This document shows positions 1 through 8,603 of a stretch of 64,000 nt of DNA, in pieces. The notes beneath the pieces were generated by a model. The model did not search any database. It saw nothing but the letters and a program-made list of their open reading frames with translations, and was not told the origin of the DNA. This stretch comes from an uncultured Pseudoflavonifractor sp. GTDB taxonomy: Bacteria; Bacillota; Clostridia; Oscillospirales; Oscillospiraceae. The stretch spans positions 1 through 64,000 of the forward strand of contig CAJFTA010000002.1 of assembly GCA_904419835.1 (NCBI GenBank), given 5' to 3'. Position 1 is the first letter of the stretch. Every line of letters starts with the position of its first letter. The translations under genes and the position numbers were made by a program.

Positions 1-96
1 GGCATTCGATTCCACGCGAGGCGGGCGGCTGCCCCCTCGCGCTCCCCCGCCCCGACACAGGCGGATTCTGTTCAACCGAGGTTTTTCGACACGCTG

Positions 97-134
97 AAAA
101 ATGGCGCTCTCCCATGGGGAGAGCGCCATTTTTA
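97..134. terminator. Bidirectional intrinsic terminator after asnS
   Basis: A 14-bp inverted repeat (arms 100-113 and 117-130) has A-rich sequence on its left and a T-run on its right. It can therefore stop transcription in either direction. It lies just past the asnS stop codon and is the natural end of that minus-strand transcript. Positions 1-96 hold no gene that I can support. Confidence 0.85.
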
Positions 135-143
135 TGCGTTTGA

Positions 144-1565
<1,422 letters not shown>

Positions 1566-1600
1566 AGCGAATCCTCCTCGATTCTTTGCAGTTGCCTCTC

Positions 1601-1629
1601 AGTATATCCTTTTTTCACCTGATTTGCAA
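1601..1629 (-). promoter_or_regulatory. Sigma-A promoter of asnS
   Basis: Read on the minus strand there is TTGCAA (1629-1624), a 17-nt spacer and TATACT (1606-1601). The start site would fall about 30 nt before the TTG codon. No T-box-like leader fits in that short interval, so no tRNA-dependent antitermination is visible here. Confidence 0.7.
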
Positions 1630-1650
1630 CCACTCCGGGCAGATTGACGG

Positions 1651-1688
1651 AGAAAAAAGCCGCCCCGGACGTTCAAGCCCGGGACGGA
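1651..1688 (-). terminator. Terminator of the LytTR/membrane operon
   Basis: GC-rich inverted repeat (arms 660-668 and 679-687 after position 1000, i.e. 1660-1668 and 1679-1687) with one mismatch. On the minus strand it is followed by a six-base T-run (A-run at 1653-1658). It lies just after the gene at 1695-2084 and before the asnS promoter. Confidence 0.7.
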
Positions 1689-1694
1689 CTGCGC

Positions 1695-2084
1695 TCATAT
1701 GCGCTCCGGACGTTTCAGCCGCCGGGAGAGCGCCCACACCGCCCAGGCGGTCAGGCATCCCAGCACCGGCGCCGCGCACCACCAGCCCGCCAGGACCCAC
1801 GCCATGGCGTACCACTCGGCGGAGGCCACAAACCACAGCCCGGGGACGGCCAGCAGCACGGCGGGCAGGAGGATGCGCCATTTTAGTTTGGCCGTCCGGC
1901 ACAGGAGCAGCTCCAGGAGGAACATGGGGATGAAGTGGGCGTACAGCAGCAGAAGCTGGTGCCATGGGGGGATATCCAGCGGGAGGTCCCAAAAGGCCGT
2001 GACCAGAACCGCGGCGTAGGCGGCGAAGGTAATCAGGGTGAGGGAGAGCAGGACAGCATTTCCTTTTCCGTTGATGCGTACCAT
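1695..2084 (-). CDS. Small multi-pass membrane protein, unknown function
   Basis: A 129-aa, strongly hydrophobic protein with about four predicted membrane spans (near residues 10-30, 42-62, 68-88 and 92-115) and a basic C-terminus. I do not recognise a family. GAGGTG lies 6 nt before the ATG. It is the last gene of an apparent four-gene operon starting with a LytTR regulator and is separated from the preceding gene by 33 bp. The neighbourhood suggests a membrane function under LytTR control; the substrate is unknown. Confidence 0.75.
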   Translation of the reverse strand: MVRINGKGNAVLLSLTLITFAAYAAVLVTAFWDLPLDIPPWHQLLLLYAHFIPMFLLELLLCRTAKLKWRILLPAVLLAVPGLWFVASAEWYAMAWVLAGWWCAAPVLGCLTAWAVWALSRRLKRPERI

Positions 2085-2117
2085 AACAACACCTCATTTC
2101 TAAAGCCGTTCAGTATA

Positions 2118-2609
2118 TCAGTACATTGGGATGAAAAAGAGCCAGGGGGCGGTGACCAGGGCCATAGCCAGGGCGATGATGTGCTTTTCTCTGGCCGTGA
2201 GCAGGTCGCACCTGCCCATGGCTTTTTTATCAAAGAAGTAGATGCACACCCCGGCAATGGCCACCCCGGCCAGGGTCCACAGAAAGGCGGCGGGATGGGC
2301 GAAGGCGTTGTGCATGATGTGGCCCACCGAGGACTCCCACCAGCTGCCAAAGGGGACGGCAAGAAGCCAACCCAGCAGCATCCACGCCACGCCGATAGCG
2401 TCGGCGGCAAAGCCCAGCAGCCAGAACTTCCACCACAGCTGCTTTACCACCCCGCCCTTGTCCCGGTGCTTCAGGGCCAGCAGGGTGAGCAGGAGCAGCA
2501 GACAGTCGACCAGCAGGTTGCCCGGGATGACAATAAGCCACACCTGGGGGAAGAGCACCAGCATCCAGATGGGGAAAATCACGTTGTAGAGCCTGTGTTC
2601 CCGTTTCAT
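2118..2609 (-). CDS. Membrane protein, unknown function (LytTR operon)
   Basis: A 163-aa protein with about four or five hydrophobic segments (near residues 8-28, 30-48, 62-85, 98-115 and 138-160). The open frame extends far upstream, but the start was set at the ATG at 2609. That codon overlaps the stop of the upstream gene as ATGA and has AGGAGG 7-8 nt before it, a clear case of translational coupling. I recognise no catalytic motif. It likely works with the 284-aa membrane protein encoded immediately upstream. Confidence 0.8.
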   Translation of the reverse strand: MKREHRLYNVIFPIWMLVLFPQVWLIVIPGNLLVDCLLLLLTLLALKHRDKGGVVKQLWWKFWLLGFAADAIGVAWMLLGWLLAVPFGSWWESSVGHIMHNAFAHPAAFLWTLAGVAIAGVCIYFFDKKAMGRCDLLTAREKHIIALAMALVTAPWLFFIPMY

Positions 2610-3460
2610 TTTTTCATCCTCCTCTCTTTGACGGTACGGAACAGGGCGCCCACGGTGTTGCCCAGCAGCACGGAGCACAGGACGATGGGGATCATCGCTC
2701 CGTCGGCCACGTTGGAGACCAGCCTGGCCAGCAGAACGAAGCAGAGGGTCAGCAGGGCGCAGACTACGGGGTACAGGGGGCAGAAACCCTGCCGCCGGCC
2801 CAGGAACAGCCCGGAGAAGAAGCCCCCCGCCGGCAGGATGAGCATGGCGTAGATGGCGGAGAAAATGGGGATGGGGGATTCGCACAGCCGCAGCACCATG
2901 GGCAGAACCAGGCACATGAGGGCCGCGAAGGGGAGGTAGGGCAGGGTCTCCCGCCACTTCAGGGGGGACGGTCCCGGGGAGAGGCCCAGCCTCTGCCGGA
3001 TGGCGGCCACCTCCACATACCAGCCCACCCAGCGGCCCAGCCAGATGAGCAGATAGACCGCCGCCAGCAGCCCAAGATAGAGCGCCACAGGCCAGAACTC
3101 CCCCCAGTTCCACCCGCACAGGACCACCAGCACCGTGAGCGTACCGGCGGTGGCGGCGAAGTGGGCCAGGGAGCGGAGCACCAGGGTGGGGCCGTCGTCC
3201 GCGAAGGGCAGGGTGGACAGCCCCACCACCGCCCCCATGAGGAAGTAGAGCCCCAGCTGAATGGCAAAGGCCAGGGGGGCGGAGCCGGTCAGGTACTCCA
3301 GGTCATAGCTCACCAGCCGGAAGATGGGATTGGGCCCCATGGCGATGAGCCCGCCGCTCACCAGACCGTTGAACACCCCGCCCAGGGGGATGAGGGCGGC
3401 GATGCCGATGAGTCCGCCCAGGAGAATGCGGATAAGCCACTGCTTCTGTCTGTCCGTCAT
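2606..3460 (-). CDS. Polytopic membrane protein, DUF3021-like partner of LytTR
   Basis: A 284-aa protein with about eight hydrophobic segments in two halves: residues 10-150, and 175-275 after a polar linker. LytTR regulators in Firmicutes are often followed by a four-span DUF3021 membrane protein that modulates them. Position and topology of the first half fit that role, but this protein is about twice the usual DUF3021 length, so the second half may be a fused extra membrane module. The family assignment is inference from context. It begins 15 bp after the LytTR stop and overlaps the next gene by 4 bp. Confidence 0.7.
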   Translation of the reverse strand: MTDRQKQWLIRILLGGLIGIAALIPLGGVFNGLVSGGLIAMGPNPIFRLVSYDLEYLTGSAPLAFAIQLGLYFLMGAVVGLSTLPFADDGPTLVLRSLAHFAATAGTLTVLVVLCGWNWGEFWPVALYLGLLAAVYLLIWLGRWVGWYVEVAAIRQRLGLSPGPSPLKWRETLPYLPFAALMCLVLPMVLRLCESPIPIFSAIYAMLILPAGGFFSGLFLGRRQGFCPLYPVVCALLTLCFVLLARLVSNVADGAMIPIVLCSVLLGNTVGALFRTVKERRMKK

Positions 3461-3475
3461 AGCGATTCCCTCCTC

Positions 3476-3910
3476 TCACAGCCCAAGGGCTTCCTTGATC
3501 TTTTTCACGTACCGGCGGGACACATAGCACACCGTACCCCCCGCCAGGGTCATCTTGATGGTGCCTGTCAGGGTCAGGTCCAGGGCGGTGACCTTGCGCA
3601 GGTTGACGATCTCCGACTGGGAGATGCGCACAAAGGTGTGCCGGTCCAGCCGGGCCTCCAGCTCGTAGAGCCGCTCCTTCAGGTCGAACACCCCGTCGGC
3701 GGTCTGGGCCCTGACCCCCTTGTCCTCCCCGTAACACCGGAGCAGCTCTTCCGCCGGGATGGGGAAGGCGGCGCCCTCCCGCCAGCCGATGAGCCGGTCC
3801 CCGCTCTCCAGCCGGGCGGCCAGGGCCTTTATCTCGTCGGTGAGGGCGGGGGCCGTGATGGTCGCCGAGGGCGCGCCGCAGCCCGGGTCAATCTTTATGA
3901 TAACCTTCAT
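3476..3910 (-). CDS. LytTR-domain DNA-binding regulator without receiver domain
   Basis: A 144-aa cytoplasmic transcription factor. The C-terminal half (about residues 50-144) is a LytTR domain: LYELEARLDRHTFVRISQS, then NLRKV, ending in VSRRYVKKIKEALG. No phosphoacceptor receiver domain precedes it. The first ~45 residues (KVIIKIDPGCG) are the short N-terminal segment common in LytTR/DUF3021 pairs. ATG at 3910 was preferred over an in-frame GTG nine bases upstream because GGGGTGGG then acts as the ribosome binding site. As first gene of the operon it probably autoregulates transcription from the promoter at 3935-3963, with signal input from the downstream membrane protein. Confidence 0.9.
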   Translation of the reverse strand: MKVIIKIDPGCGAPSATITAPALTDEIKALAARLESGDRLIGWREGAAFPIPAEELLRCYGEDKGVRAQTADGVFDLKERLYELEARLDRHTFVRISQSEIVNLRKVTALDLTLTGTIKMTLAGGTVCYVSRRYVKKIKEALGL

Positions 3911-3934
3911 GGAACCCACCCCCTTTTCACCTTA

Positions 3935-3963
3935 ACTATAACCAAAAAGAGACCGTCTGTCCA
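3935..3963 (-). promoter_or_regulatory. Promoter of the LytTR operon, embedded in a terminator
   Basis: Minus-strand TGGACA (3963-3958), 17-nt spacer, TATAGT (3940-3935). The -35 hexamer lies at the inner edge of the stem and in the loop of the terminator hairpin of the upstream lipoprotein gene, so termination and initiation share the same DNA. Confidence 0.65.
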
Positions 3964-3985
3964 TGCCATCGGGACAGACGGTCTC
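3944..3985 (-). terminator. Intrinsic terminator of the lipoprotein gene
   Basis: Perfect 14-bp stem (3949-3962 with 3972-3985) and 9-nt loop. On the minus strand a run of T (A-run 3944-3948) follows. It sits 28 bp after the lipoprotein stop. Confidence 0.85.
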
Positions 3986-4013
3986 TCTGCCGGAATATTC
4001 GGTTGCAGATGGC

Positions 4014-4766
4014 TCAGGGAGCGCCCGCTTCCCCCACTGTGTAGGTCCAGGAGCCGTCCTCCGCCATCTGGGCGGTACAGTCGGAAAAGGCATAGCTGTC
4101 CGTGCCGGAGCGCCACTTCCGGGCCTCAAAGCCGGTCTCCGCGTCCCCTGTGATGGAGAACAGACAGCCGTCCTCCCAGGCGCAGAGGTTGGGGTCCTCC
4201 TCACCGCCCTCTGTCATGGGGGTGAGATAGCCCTCCTGCCAGAGCACCTCCAGAGGTACCTCCATAGCGGGCGACAGACGGCAGTCCTCGCCAAAGCGCC
4301 AGGCCAGGCCCGCTTTCTCGCCCGGGGTCAGGTCGGTCAGGCCGGACAGGTCCACAGCCAGCTGCTTGGCGCCCTCGTTCAGGCTGGGCTCTGCCGCCCA
4401 CAGGTCGTTGAGCACCTGGAGGTAGAGGCCGCAGCAGCGGTCGTCCACGCTGCTTCCGTCCCCATCCAGGGCGTAGACCTCATAGAAGCCGGCGGGGCAA
4501 CTGTACTGTACTGTCCCGTCAAAGGTAATGGTGATTTTCATGCCGTCTGCCAGGTCGTCCGGCGTGGCCGGGTGTCCGTCTATGGTGACGGGGCCATCAT
4601 CCGCACCCAGGCGGTAGATGCCGCTGCCCCCATCCAGGTCGGCCACCATCAGGGCGCCTGTCTCCGCCCCGTCCACAATGCGCACGGTCAAGGTGAACTG
4701 CTTTCGCGCGCAGGCGGTCAGAACCAGCAGCCCGGTCAGGGCCAGCGCCAGGAGCCGAATTTTCAT
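4014..4766 (-). CDS. Secreted lipoprotein, unknown function
   Basis: A 250-aa protein with a lipoprotein signal peptide and lipobox (residues 1-19, LTAC with Cys19 as the lipidated residue). It should be anchored to the outer face of the membrane. The mature part is acidic, with a Thr/Val-rich segment (FTLTVRIVDG) typical of a beta-sandwich and two CC/C sites (DDRCCGLYLQ), but no catalytic motif I recognise. RBS GGAGGAGGAAG precedes the ATG. It is monocistronic, with its own terminator, and divergent from psuK. Confidence 0.85.
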   Translation of the reverse strand: MKIRLLALALTGLLVLTACARKQFTLTVRIVDGAETGALMVADLDGGSGIYRLGADDGPVTIDGHPATPDDLADGMKITITFDGTVQYSCPAGFYEVYALDGDGSSVDDRCCGLYLQVLNDLWAAEPSLNEGAKQLAVDLSGLTDLTPGEKAGLAWRFGEDCRLSPAMEVPLEVLWQEGYLTPMTEGGEEDPNLCAWEDGCLFSITGDAETGFEARKWRSGTDSYAFSDCTAQMAEDGSWTYTVGEAGAP

Positions 4767-4839
4767 TGTACTTCCTCCTCCTTCCAGGTTTGGTTCTGTT
4801 TTTCAGACGTTTTTTATGATAAAAAGTTCCGTTTGTCCC

Positions 4840-4867
4840 TTGACAGGGGAGAGAAAAGATGTATAAT
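4840..4867 (+). promoter_or_regulatory. Promoter of psuK
   Basis: TTGACA (4840-4845), 16-nt spacer, TATAAT (4862-4867). The predicted start is about 40 nt before the psuK ATG. Confidence 0.8.
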
Positions 4868-4911
4868 AAGCAAATGATTACAAAACAAACTTTTGCTTAG
4901 GAGGCGAGGCC

Positions 4912-5991
4912 ATGACCCAGCGGGAACGACAGATTCTCAAGTGGATTGAGGAGAACCCCCTCATCTCCCAGCAGGAGCTGGCGGAGAAGGCGGGCATCAC
5001 CCGCTCCTCGGCGGCGGTGCACATCTCCAACCTGATGAAGCAGGGGCACATTGCCGGCCGGGGGTACATCGTCCGCACCGCACCCTACGCGGTGGTGGTG
5101 GGCGGCGTGAATATGGACATCGGCGGCCGTCCGTCCCACAAGCTGGTGCCTGCCGACTCCAATCCCGGTGCGGTGCGCATGAGCCTGGGCGGCGTGGGAC
5201 GGAACATCGCCCACAACATGAGCCTGCTGGGTATGGATGTGCGGCTTCTCACCGCCTTTGGTGACGACATAAACGCCCAGCGCATCGCGGCCAGCTGCGG
5301 CGAGCTGGGGATTGACGTGAGCCAGTGCCTGACCGTGCCCGGCGGCGCTACCTCCACCTACCTCTTCATCACCGACGAGCGGGGGGACATGGCCCTGGCG
5401 GTGAGCGACATGGAGATTTACCAGCATGTGACCCCTGCGTTCCTGTCCAGCCGGTCCCGTCTGCTCCAGAACGCTCAGCTCATCGTGGTGGACACCAACA
5501 TTCCCGCCGAGTCCATTGCCTGGCTGGCGGAGAACGTGCGGCTGCCCATCTTTGCCGACCCGGTATCCACCGCCAAGGCGGAGAAGCTCCGGTCGGTGCT
5601 GGGCAGGCTCCACACCCTCAAGCCCAACCGGCTGGAGGCCGAGCTGCTCTCCGGCGTGGCCATCACCGACGAGAAGAGCCTCAATGAGGCGGCGGACGCC
5701 CTGCTCTCCACCGGCCTGCGCCGGGTGTTCATCAGCCTGGGCGGGGACGGCGTGCTGGCCGCCGACCACAATGGCCGACTGCATGTGCCCTGCTGCCCGG
5801 GGGAGATGGTCAACACCACCGGCTGCGGGGACGCGGGCATGGCGGCCATCGCCTGGGCCTATCTGGAGGGTACCGGCCTGGAGGGCACCGCCCGTGCCGC
5901 CATGGCGGCGGGGGCCATCGCCATGGAGAGCGCCGAGACCATCAACCCCAATATGAGCGCACGCCTGCTGAAAGAGCGCATGGGCGCATAA
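4912..5991 (+). CDS. psuK: Pseudouridine kinase with N-terminal winged helix
   Basis: Phosphorylates pseudouridine to pseudouridine 5'-phosphate in the cytoplasm. The product is 359 aa. Residues 1-55 form a helix-turn-helix (RERQILKWIEENPLISQQEL), a known N-terminal extension in this subfamily that may allow autoregulation. Residues 60-350 are a PfkB/ribokinase fold, with the N-terminal signature near GGVNMDI and GGVGRNIAHN and the C-terminal ATP/catalytic motif NTTGCGDAGMAA. The usual GAGD is GCGD here, but the catalytic Asp is kept. RBS AGGAGG lies upstream of the ATG. The product is the substrate of PsuG, encoded 67 bp downstream. Confidence 0.93.
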   Translation: MTQRERQILKWIEENPLISQQELAEKAGITRSSAAVHISNLMKQGHIAGRGYIVRTAPYAVVVGGVNMDIGGRPSHKLVPADSNPGAVRMSLGGVGRNIAHNMSLLGMDVRLLTAFGDDINAQRIAASCGELGIDVSQCLTVPGGATSTYLFITDERGDMALAVSDMEIYQHVTPAFLSSRSRLLQNAQLIVVDTNIPAESIAWLAENVRLPIFADPVSTAKAEKLRSVLGRLHTLKPNRLEAELLSGVAITDEKSLNEAADALLSTGLRRVFISLGGDGVLAADHNGRLHVPCCPGEMVNTTGCGDAGMAAIAWAYLEGTGLEGTARAAMAAGAIAMESAETINPNMSARLLKERMGA

Positions 5992-6007
5992 GCCTGAAAC
6001 AGAAAAA

Positions 6008-6036
6008 TTCACTACAAAATGTAATATACATAAAAT
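6008..6036 (+). promoter_or_regulatory. Possible internal promoter before psuG
   Basis: TTCACT (6008-6013), 17 nt, TAAAAT (6031-6036) in an AT-rich gap between psuK and psuG. This would allow extra psuG transcription. The match is moderate. Confidence 0.35.
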
Positions 6037-6058
6037 ATTATTCTGGAGGTAATTAGAA

Positions 6059-6982
6059 ATGAGCCTGAACAAGTATCTGGACGTCGCCCCTGAAGTGGCC
6101 GAGGCCATTGCCGCCGGTAAGCCCGTGGTGGCCCTGGAGTCCACCATCATCTCCCATGGCATGCCCTATCCCCAGAACGTGGAGACCGCTCTCAACGTAG
6201 AGCAGATCATCCGTGAGAACGGTGCCGTGCCCGCCACCATCGCCGTCATCGGCGGCCGCCTGAAGGCCGGCTGCACCAAGGAGGAGATCGAGTACCTGGG
6301 CAAGAAGGGCCTGAACGTCACCAAGGCCAGCCGCCGCGACCTGCCCGTGCTGGTGGCCCGGGGTGAGGACGGCGCCACCACCGTCACCACCACCATGATC
6401 ATCGCCCACATGGCGGGCATCAAGGTCTTCGCCACCGGCGGCATCGGCGGCGTCCACCGCGGCGCCGAGACCACCATGGACATCTCCGCCGACCTGGAGG
6501 AGCTGGCCCAGACCCCCGTGATGGTGGTGTGCGCCGGCGCCAAGTCCATCCTGGACCTGGGCCTGACTCTGGAGTACCTGGAGACCCACGGCGTGCCCGT
6601 CATCGGCTTCGGCACCAAGGAGCTGCCCGCCTTCTACACCCGCAAGAGCGGCTTCGGTGTGGACTACGAGATTGACACCCCCGAGGAGCTGGCCGCTGCC
6701 TTCCATGTCCAGGGCGAGCTGGGCTACAAGGGCGGCATGCTGGTGACCAACCCCATCCCCGAGGAGTACTCCATGGACGCCGACGTCATCAACAAGGCCA
6801 TCAACGACGCGGTGGAGGAGGCCAAGGCCCAGGGCATCCACGGCAAGGCCACCACTCCCTTCCTGCTGGCCAAGATTAAGGAGCTGACCGGCGGCAGCTC
6901 TCTGGACTCCAACATCCAGCTGGTGTACAACAACGCAAAGCTGGCCGCCAAGACCGCCGCTGCCCTCAGTGCCCTGAAGTAA
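6059..6982 (+). CDS. psuG: Pseudouridine-5'-phosphate glycosidase
   Basis: Cleaves the C-glycosidic bond of pseudouridine 5'-phosphate to uracil and ribose 5-phosphate, completing pseudouridine salvage. The 307-aa protein is close to the usual family length. It shows the hallmark N-terminus VVALESTIISHGMPYP (about residues 22-37), the GGIGGVHRGAE segment (about 127-137) and FATGG. RBS GGAGG lies 11 nt before the ATG. It is the second gene of the psuKG operon. Its repetitive GCC/GGC codon use suggests high expression. Confidence 0.97.
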   Translation: MSLNKYLDVAPEVAEAIAAGKPVVALESTIISHGMPYPQNVETALNVEQIIRENGAVPATIAVIGGRLKAGCTKEEIEYLGKKGLNVTKASRRDLPVLVARGEDGATTVTTTMIIAHMAGIKVFATGGIGGVHRGAETTMDISADLEELAQTPVMVVCAGAKSILDLGLTLEYLETHGVPVIGFGTKELPAFYTRKSGFGVDYEIDTPEELAAAFHVQGELGYKGGMLVTNPIPEEYSMDADVINKAINDAVEEAKAQGIHGKATTPFLLAKIKELTGGSSLDSNIQLVYNNAKLAAKTAAALSALK

Positions 6983-7006
6983 GGCTTGGCAAAGCACAGA
7001 ACAAAG

Positions 7007-7050
7007 ACGCAGAAGAGAGCTCTGGGAATTCCCGGGGCTCTCTTCTGCGT
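7007..7050 (+). terminator. Stem-loop after psuG
   Basis: Perfect 14-bp arms (7007-7020 and 7037-7050) close to the psuG stop. There is no downstream T-run, so it may be a 3'-end-protecting hairpin or weak terminator rather than a classic intrinsic one. Confidence 0.5.
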
Positions 7051-7088
7051 CTGGAGGAATAAAATATTTCCCAGAGAAAAAGTATGGA

Positions 7089-7117
7089 TTGACAGCGTCA
7101 GTGGAACATGTTATCAT
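7089..7117 (+). promoter_or_regulatory. Promoter of the ZIP transporter gene
   Basis: TTGACA (7089-7094), 17-nt spacer, TATCAT (7112-7117). The predicted start site is near 7124, inside the palindrome at 7122-7135. Confidence 0.82.
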
Positions 7118-7121
7118 TTGG

Positions 7122-7135
7122 TTAGTTCAAACTAA
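7122..7135. promoter_or_regulatory. Candidate DtxR/MntR-family operator
   Basis: Palindrome TTAGTT-CA-AACTAA, with 6-bp arms, begins four bases after the -10 box of the ZIP transporter gene. Its shape resembles the TTAG-GTTAAC-CTAA type sites of metal-sensing DtxR/MntR/IdeR repressors. A repressor bound here would cover the start site. Confidence 0.55.
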
Positions 7136-7173
7136 TTATTAGAGAAATAAAACTCCTGAAAGGAGGAGCTTCT

Positions 7174-7965
7174 ATGACAGCCCTGCTCTGGGCCGCGGGA
7201 GGCACCGGCTTCACCTTCCTGATGACCAGCCTCGGCGCGGCCATGGTATTCTTTTTCCGAAAACAGGTGACCGCCCTGGCCCAGCGGATCTTCCTGGGCT
7301 TTGCGGCGGGGGTGATGATTGCCGCCTCGGTCTGGTCCCTGCTGATTCCCGCCATTGAGGAGGCCGAGGCGGCCGGTATGATTGGCTGGATTCCGGCAGC
7401 GGGAGGCTTTGTCCTGGGCGTGGCCCTGATGATCGCCATGGACGGTCTGCTGCCCCACCTGCATCCCGGCGCCCGTGAGCCGGAGGGCGTGAAGGCGCCT
7501 CTGAAGCGCACCACCCTGCTGGTCTTCGCGGTGACCCTACATAACATCCCCGAGGGCATGGCGGTGGGCCTGTCCTTTGCCCTGGCGGCCCAGCACGGCA
7601 ACGACCCGGCCCTCTACGCCGCCGCCATGGCGCTGGCCATCGGCATCGGCATCCAGAACTTCCCCGAGGGGGCGGCCATCTCCCTTCCTCTGCGTCAGGA
7701 GGGCATGAGTCCGGTGAAATCCTTCCTGTGCGGCAGCCTGTCCGGCTTTGTGGAGCCGGTCTTCGGGATTCTCACCGTGCTGCTGGCGGGGCAGATTGCC
7801 CCGTTGATGCCCTGGCTGCTCTCTTTTGCGGCGGGCGCCATGATCTACGTGGTGGTGGAGGAGCTGATTCCCGAGGCCCATCTGGGGGAGCACTCTAACG
7901 TGGGCACCCTGGGGGTTATGGGCGGCTTCCTTATCATGATGATTCTGGACGTGGCCCTGGGATAA
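7174..7965 (+). CDS. ZIP-family divalent metal transporter
   Basis: A 263-aa inner-membrane permease with about eight spans, likely importing Zn2+, Mn2+ or Fe2+ (ZupT/GufA-like). The two metal-binding signatures of the family are intact: HNIPEGMAVGL in span 4 and NFPEGAAISLPL in span 5, with a later EE (VVVEELIPEAH). The loop PHLHPG (about residues 89-94) is a short His-containing metal loop. RBS AAAGGAGG lies before the ATG. The promoter with its overlapping palindrome argues for repression by a metal sensor, though no such regulator is encoded nearby. Confidence 0.93.
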   Translation: MTALLWAAGGTGFTFLMTSLGAAMVFFFRKQVTALAQRIFLGFAAGVMIAASVWSLLIPAIEEAEAAGMIGWIPAAGGFVLGVALMIAMDGLLPHLHPGAREPEGVKAPLKRTTLLVFAVTLHNIPEGMAVGLSFALAAQHGNDPALYAAAMALAIGIGIQNFPEGAAISLPLRQEGMSPVKSFLCGSLSGFVEPVFGILTVLLAGQIAPLMPWLLSFAAGAMIYVVVEELIPEAHLGEHSNVGTLGVMGGFLIMMILDVALG

Positions 7966-7968
7966 AAG

Positions 7969-8010
7969 CAAAACAGCGGCGGAAACAGACGTTTCCGCCA
8001 CTGTTTTTGT
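7969..8010. terminator. Bidirectional terminator between ZIP and rhomboid genes
   Basis: Convergent genes share a 16-bp inverted repeat (7971-7986 with 7991-8006, one mismatch). A T-run follows on the plus strand, and an A-rich stretch on the left serves the minus strand. Confidence 0.85.
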
Positions 8011-8012
8011 GA

Positions 8013-8573
8013 TTACAGCTTTTTTCTGGCCGCCAGGAAGCCGAAGGCCGTGCCGCAGGCACCGCCCACCAGATGCATGAAGTTGGCCACATTGTCCTGG
8101 ACAAAGAGGATGGAGTATACCTCCTGGCCCAGATAGAGCAGTGCCACCAGAATCAGGGTGACAGGGATGGAGCCGGCCTTCATACCCGCCAAAGAGGAGA
8201 GCATGATGAGCATGAACACAATGCCGCTGGCCCCCAGCAGGGCCACCCCGGGGAAGAAGATGCACTGAAGCAGGCCGGACACGACGGCGGTGAGCGCAAT
8301 GCCCGCCAGAAGGGTGCCGCTGCCGTACTTCTCCTCCAGCGGCGGGCCCACCACCAGCAGCAGAAGCATATTGCCCAGAAAGTGGTCCCACCCGGCGTGG
8401 CCCAGCACATGGCCCAGCAGGCGGACAAAGAAGAGGGGAGAGACGGGAGCGCGGTAGACCGAGAAGAGATGGAGGGTGGTCCACCCGCCGGTGAGCTGGT
8501 CCAGCAGCAGAGCCGCCAGGGAGAGAAAGAAGAACGTGAGGATAACCGGGGAATTGTACTGAATTCGTTTCAC
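8013..8573 (-). CDS. Rhomboid-family intramembrane serine protease
   Basis: A 186-aa protein with six predicted membrane spans, the minimal bacterial rhomboid topology. The nucleophile is the Ser of GASGIV (about residue 117). The catalytic His lies in NFMHLVGG (about residue 165), preceded by the conserved GHAGWDHFLGNM block (about residues 58-69). GTG at 8573 was chosen because GAGGTG lies about 6 nt upstream; a further in-frame GTG at 8582 lacks spacing to a binding site. It cleaves membrane-embedded substrates, which are unknown here. It may be co-transcribed with the MBL lipoprotein gene 30 bp upstream. Confidence 0.92.
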   Translation of the reverse strand: MKRIQYNSPVILTFFFLSLAALLLDQLTGGWTTLHLFSVYRAPVSPLFFVRLLGHVLGHAGWDHFLGNMLLLLVVGPPLEEKYGSGTLLAGIALTAVVSGLLQCIFFPGVALLGASGIVFMLIMLSSLAGMKAGSIPVTLILVALLYLGQEVYSILFVQDNVANFMHLVGGACGTAFGFLAARKKL

Positions 8574-8603
8574 CTGTATCACCTCAGAAGTAAAATGGGA
8601 GCG

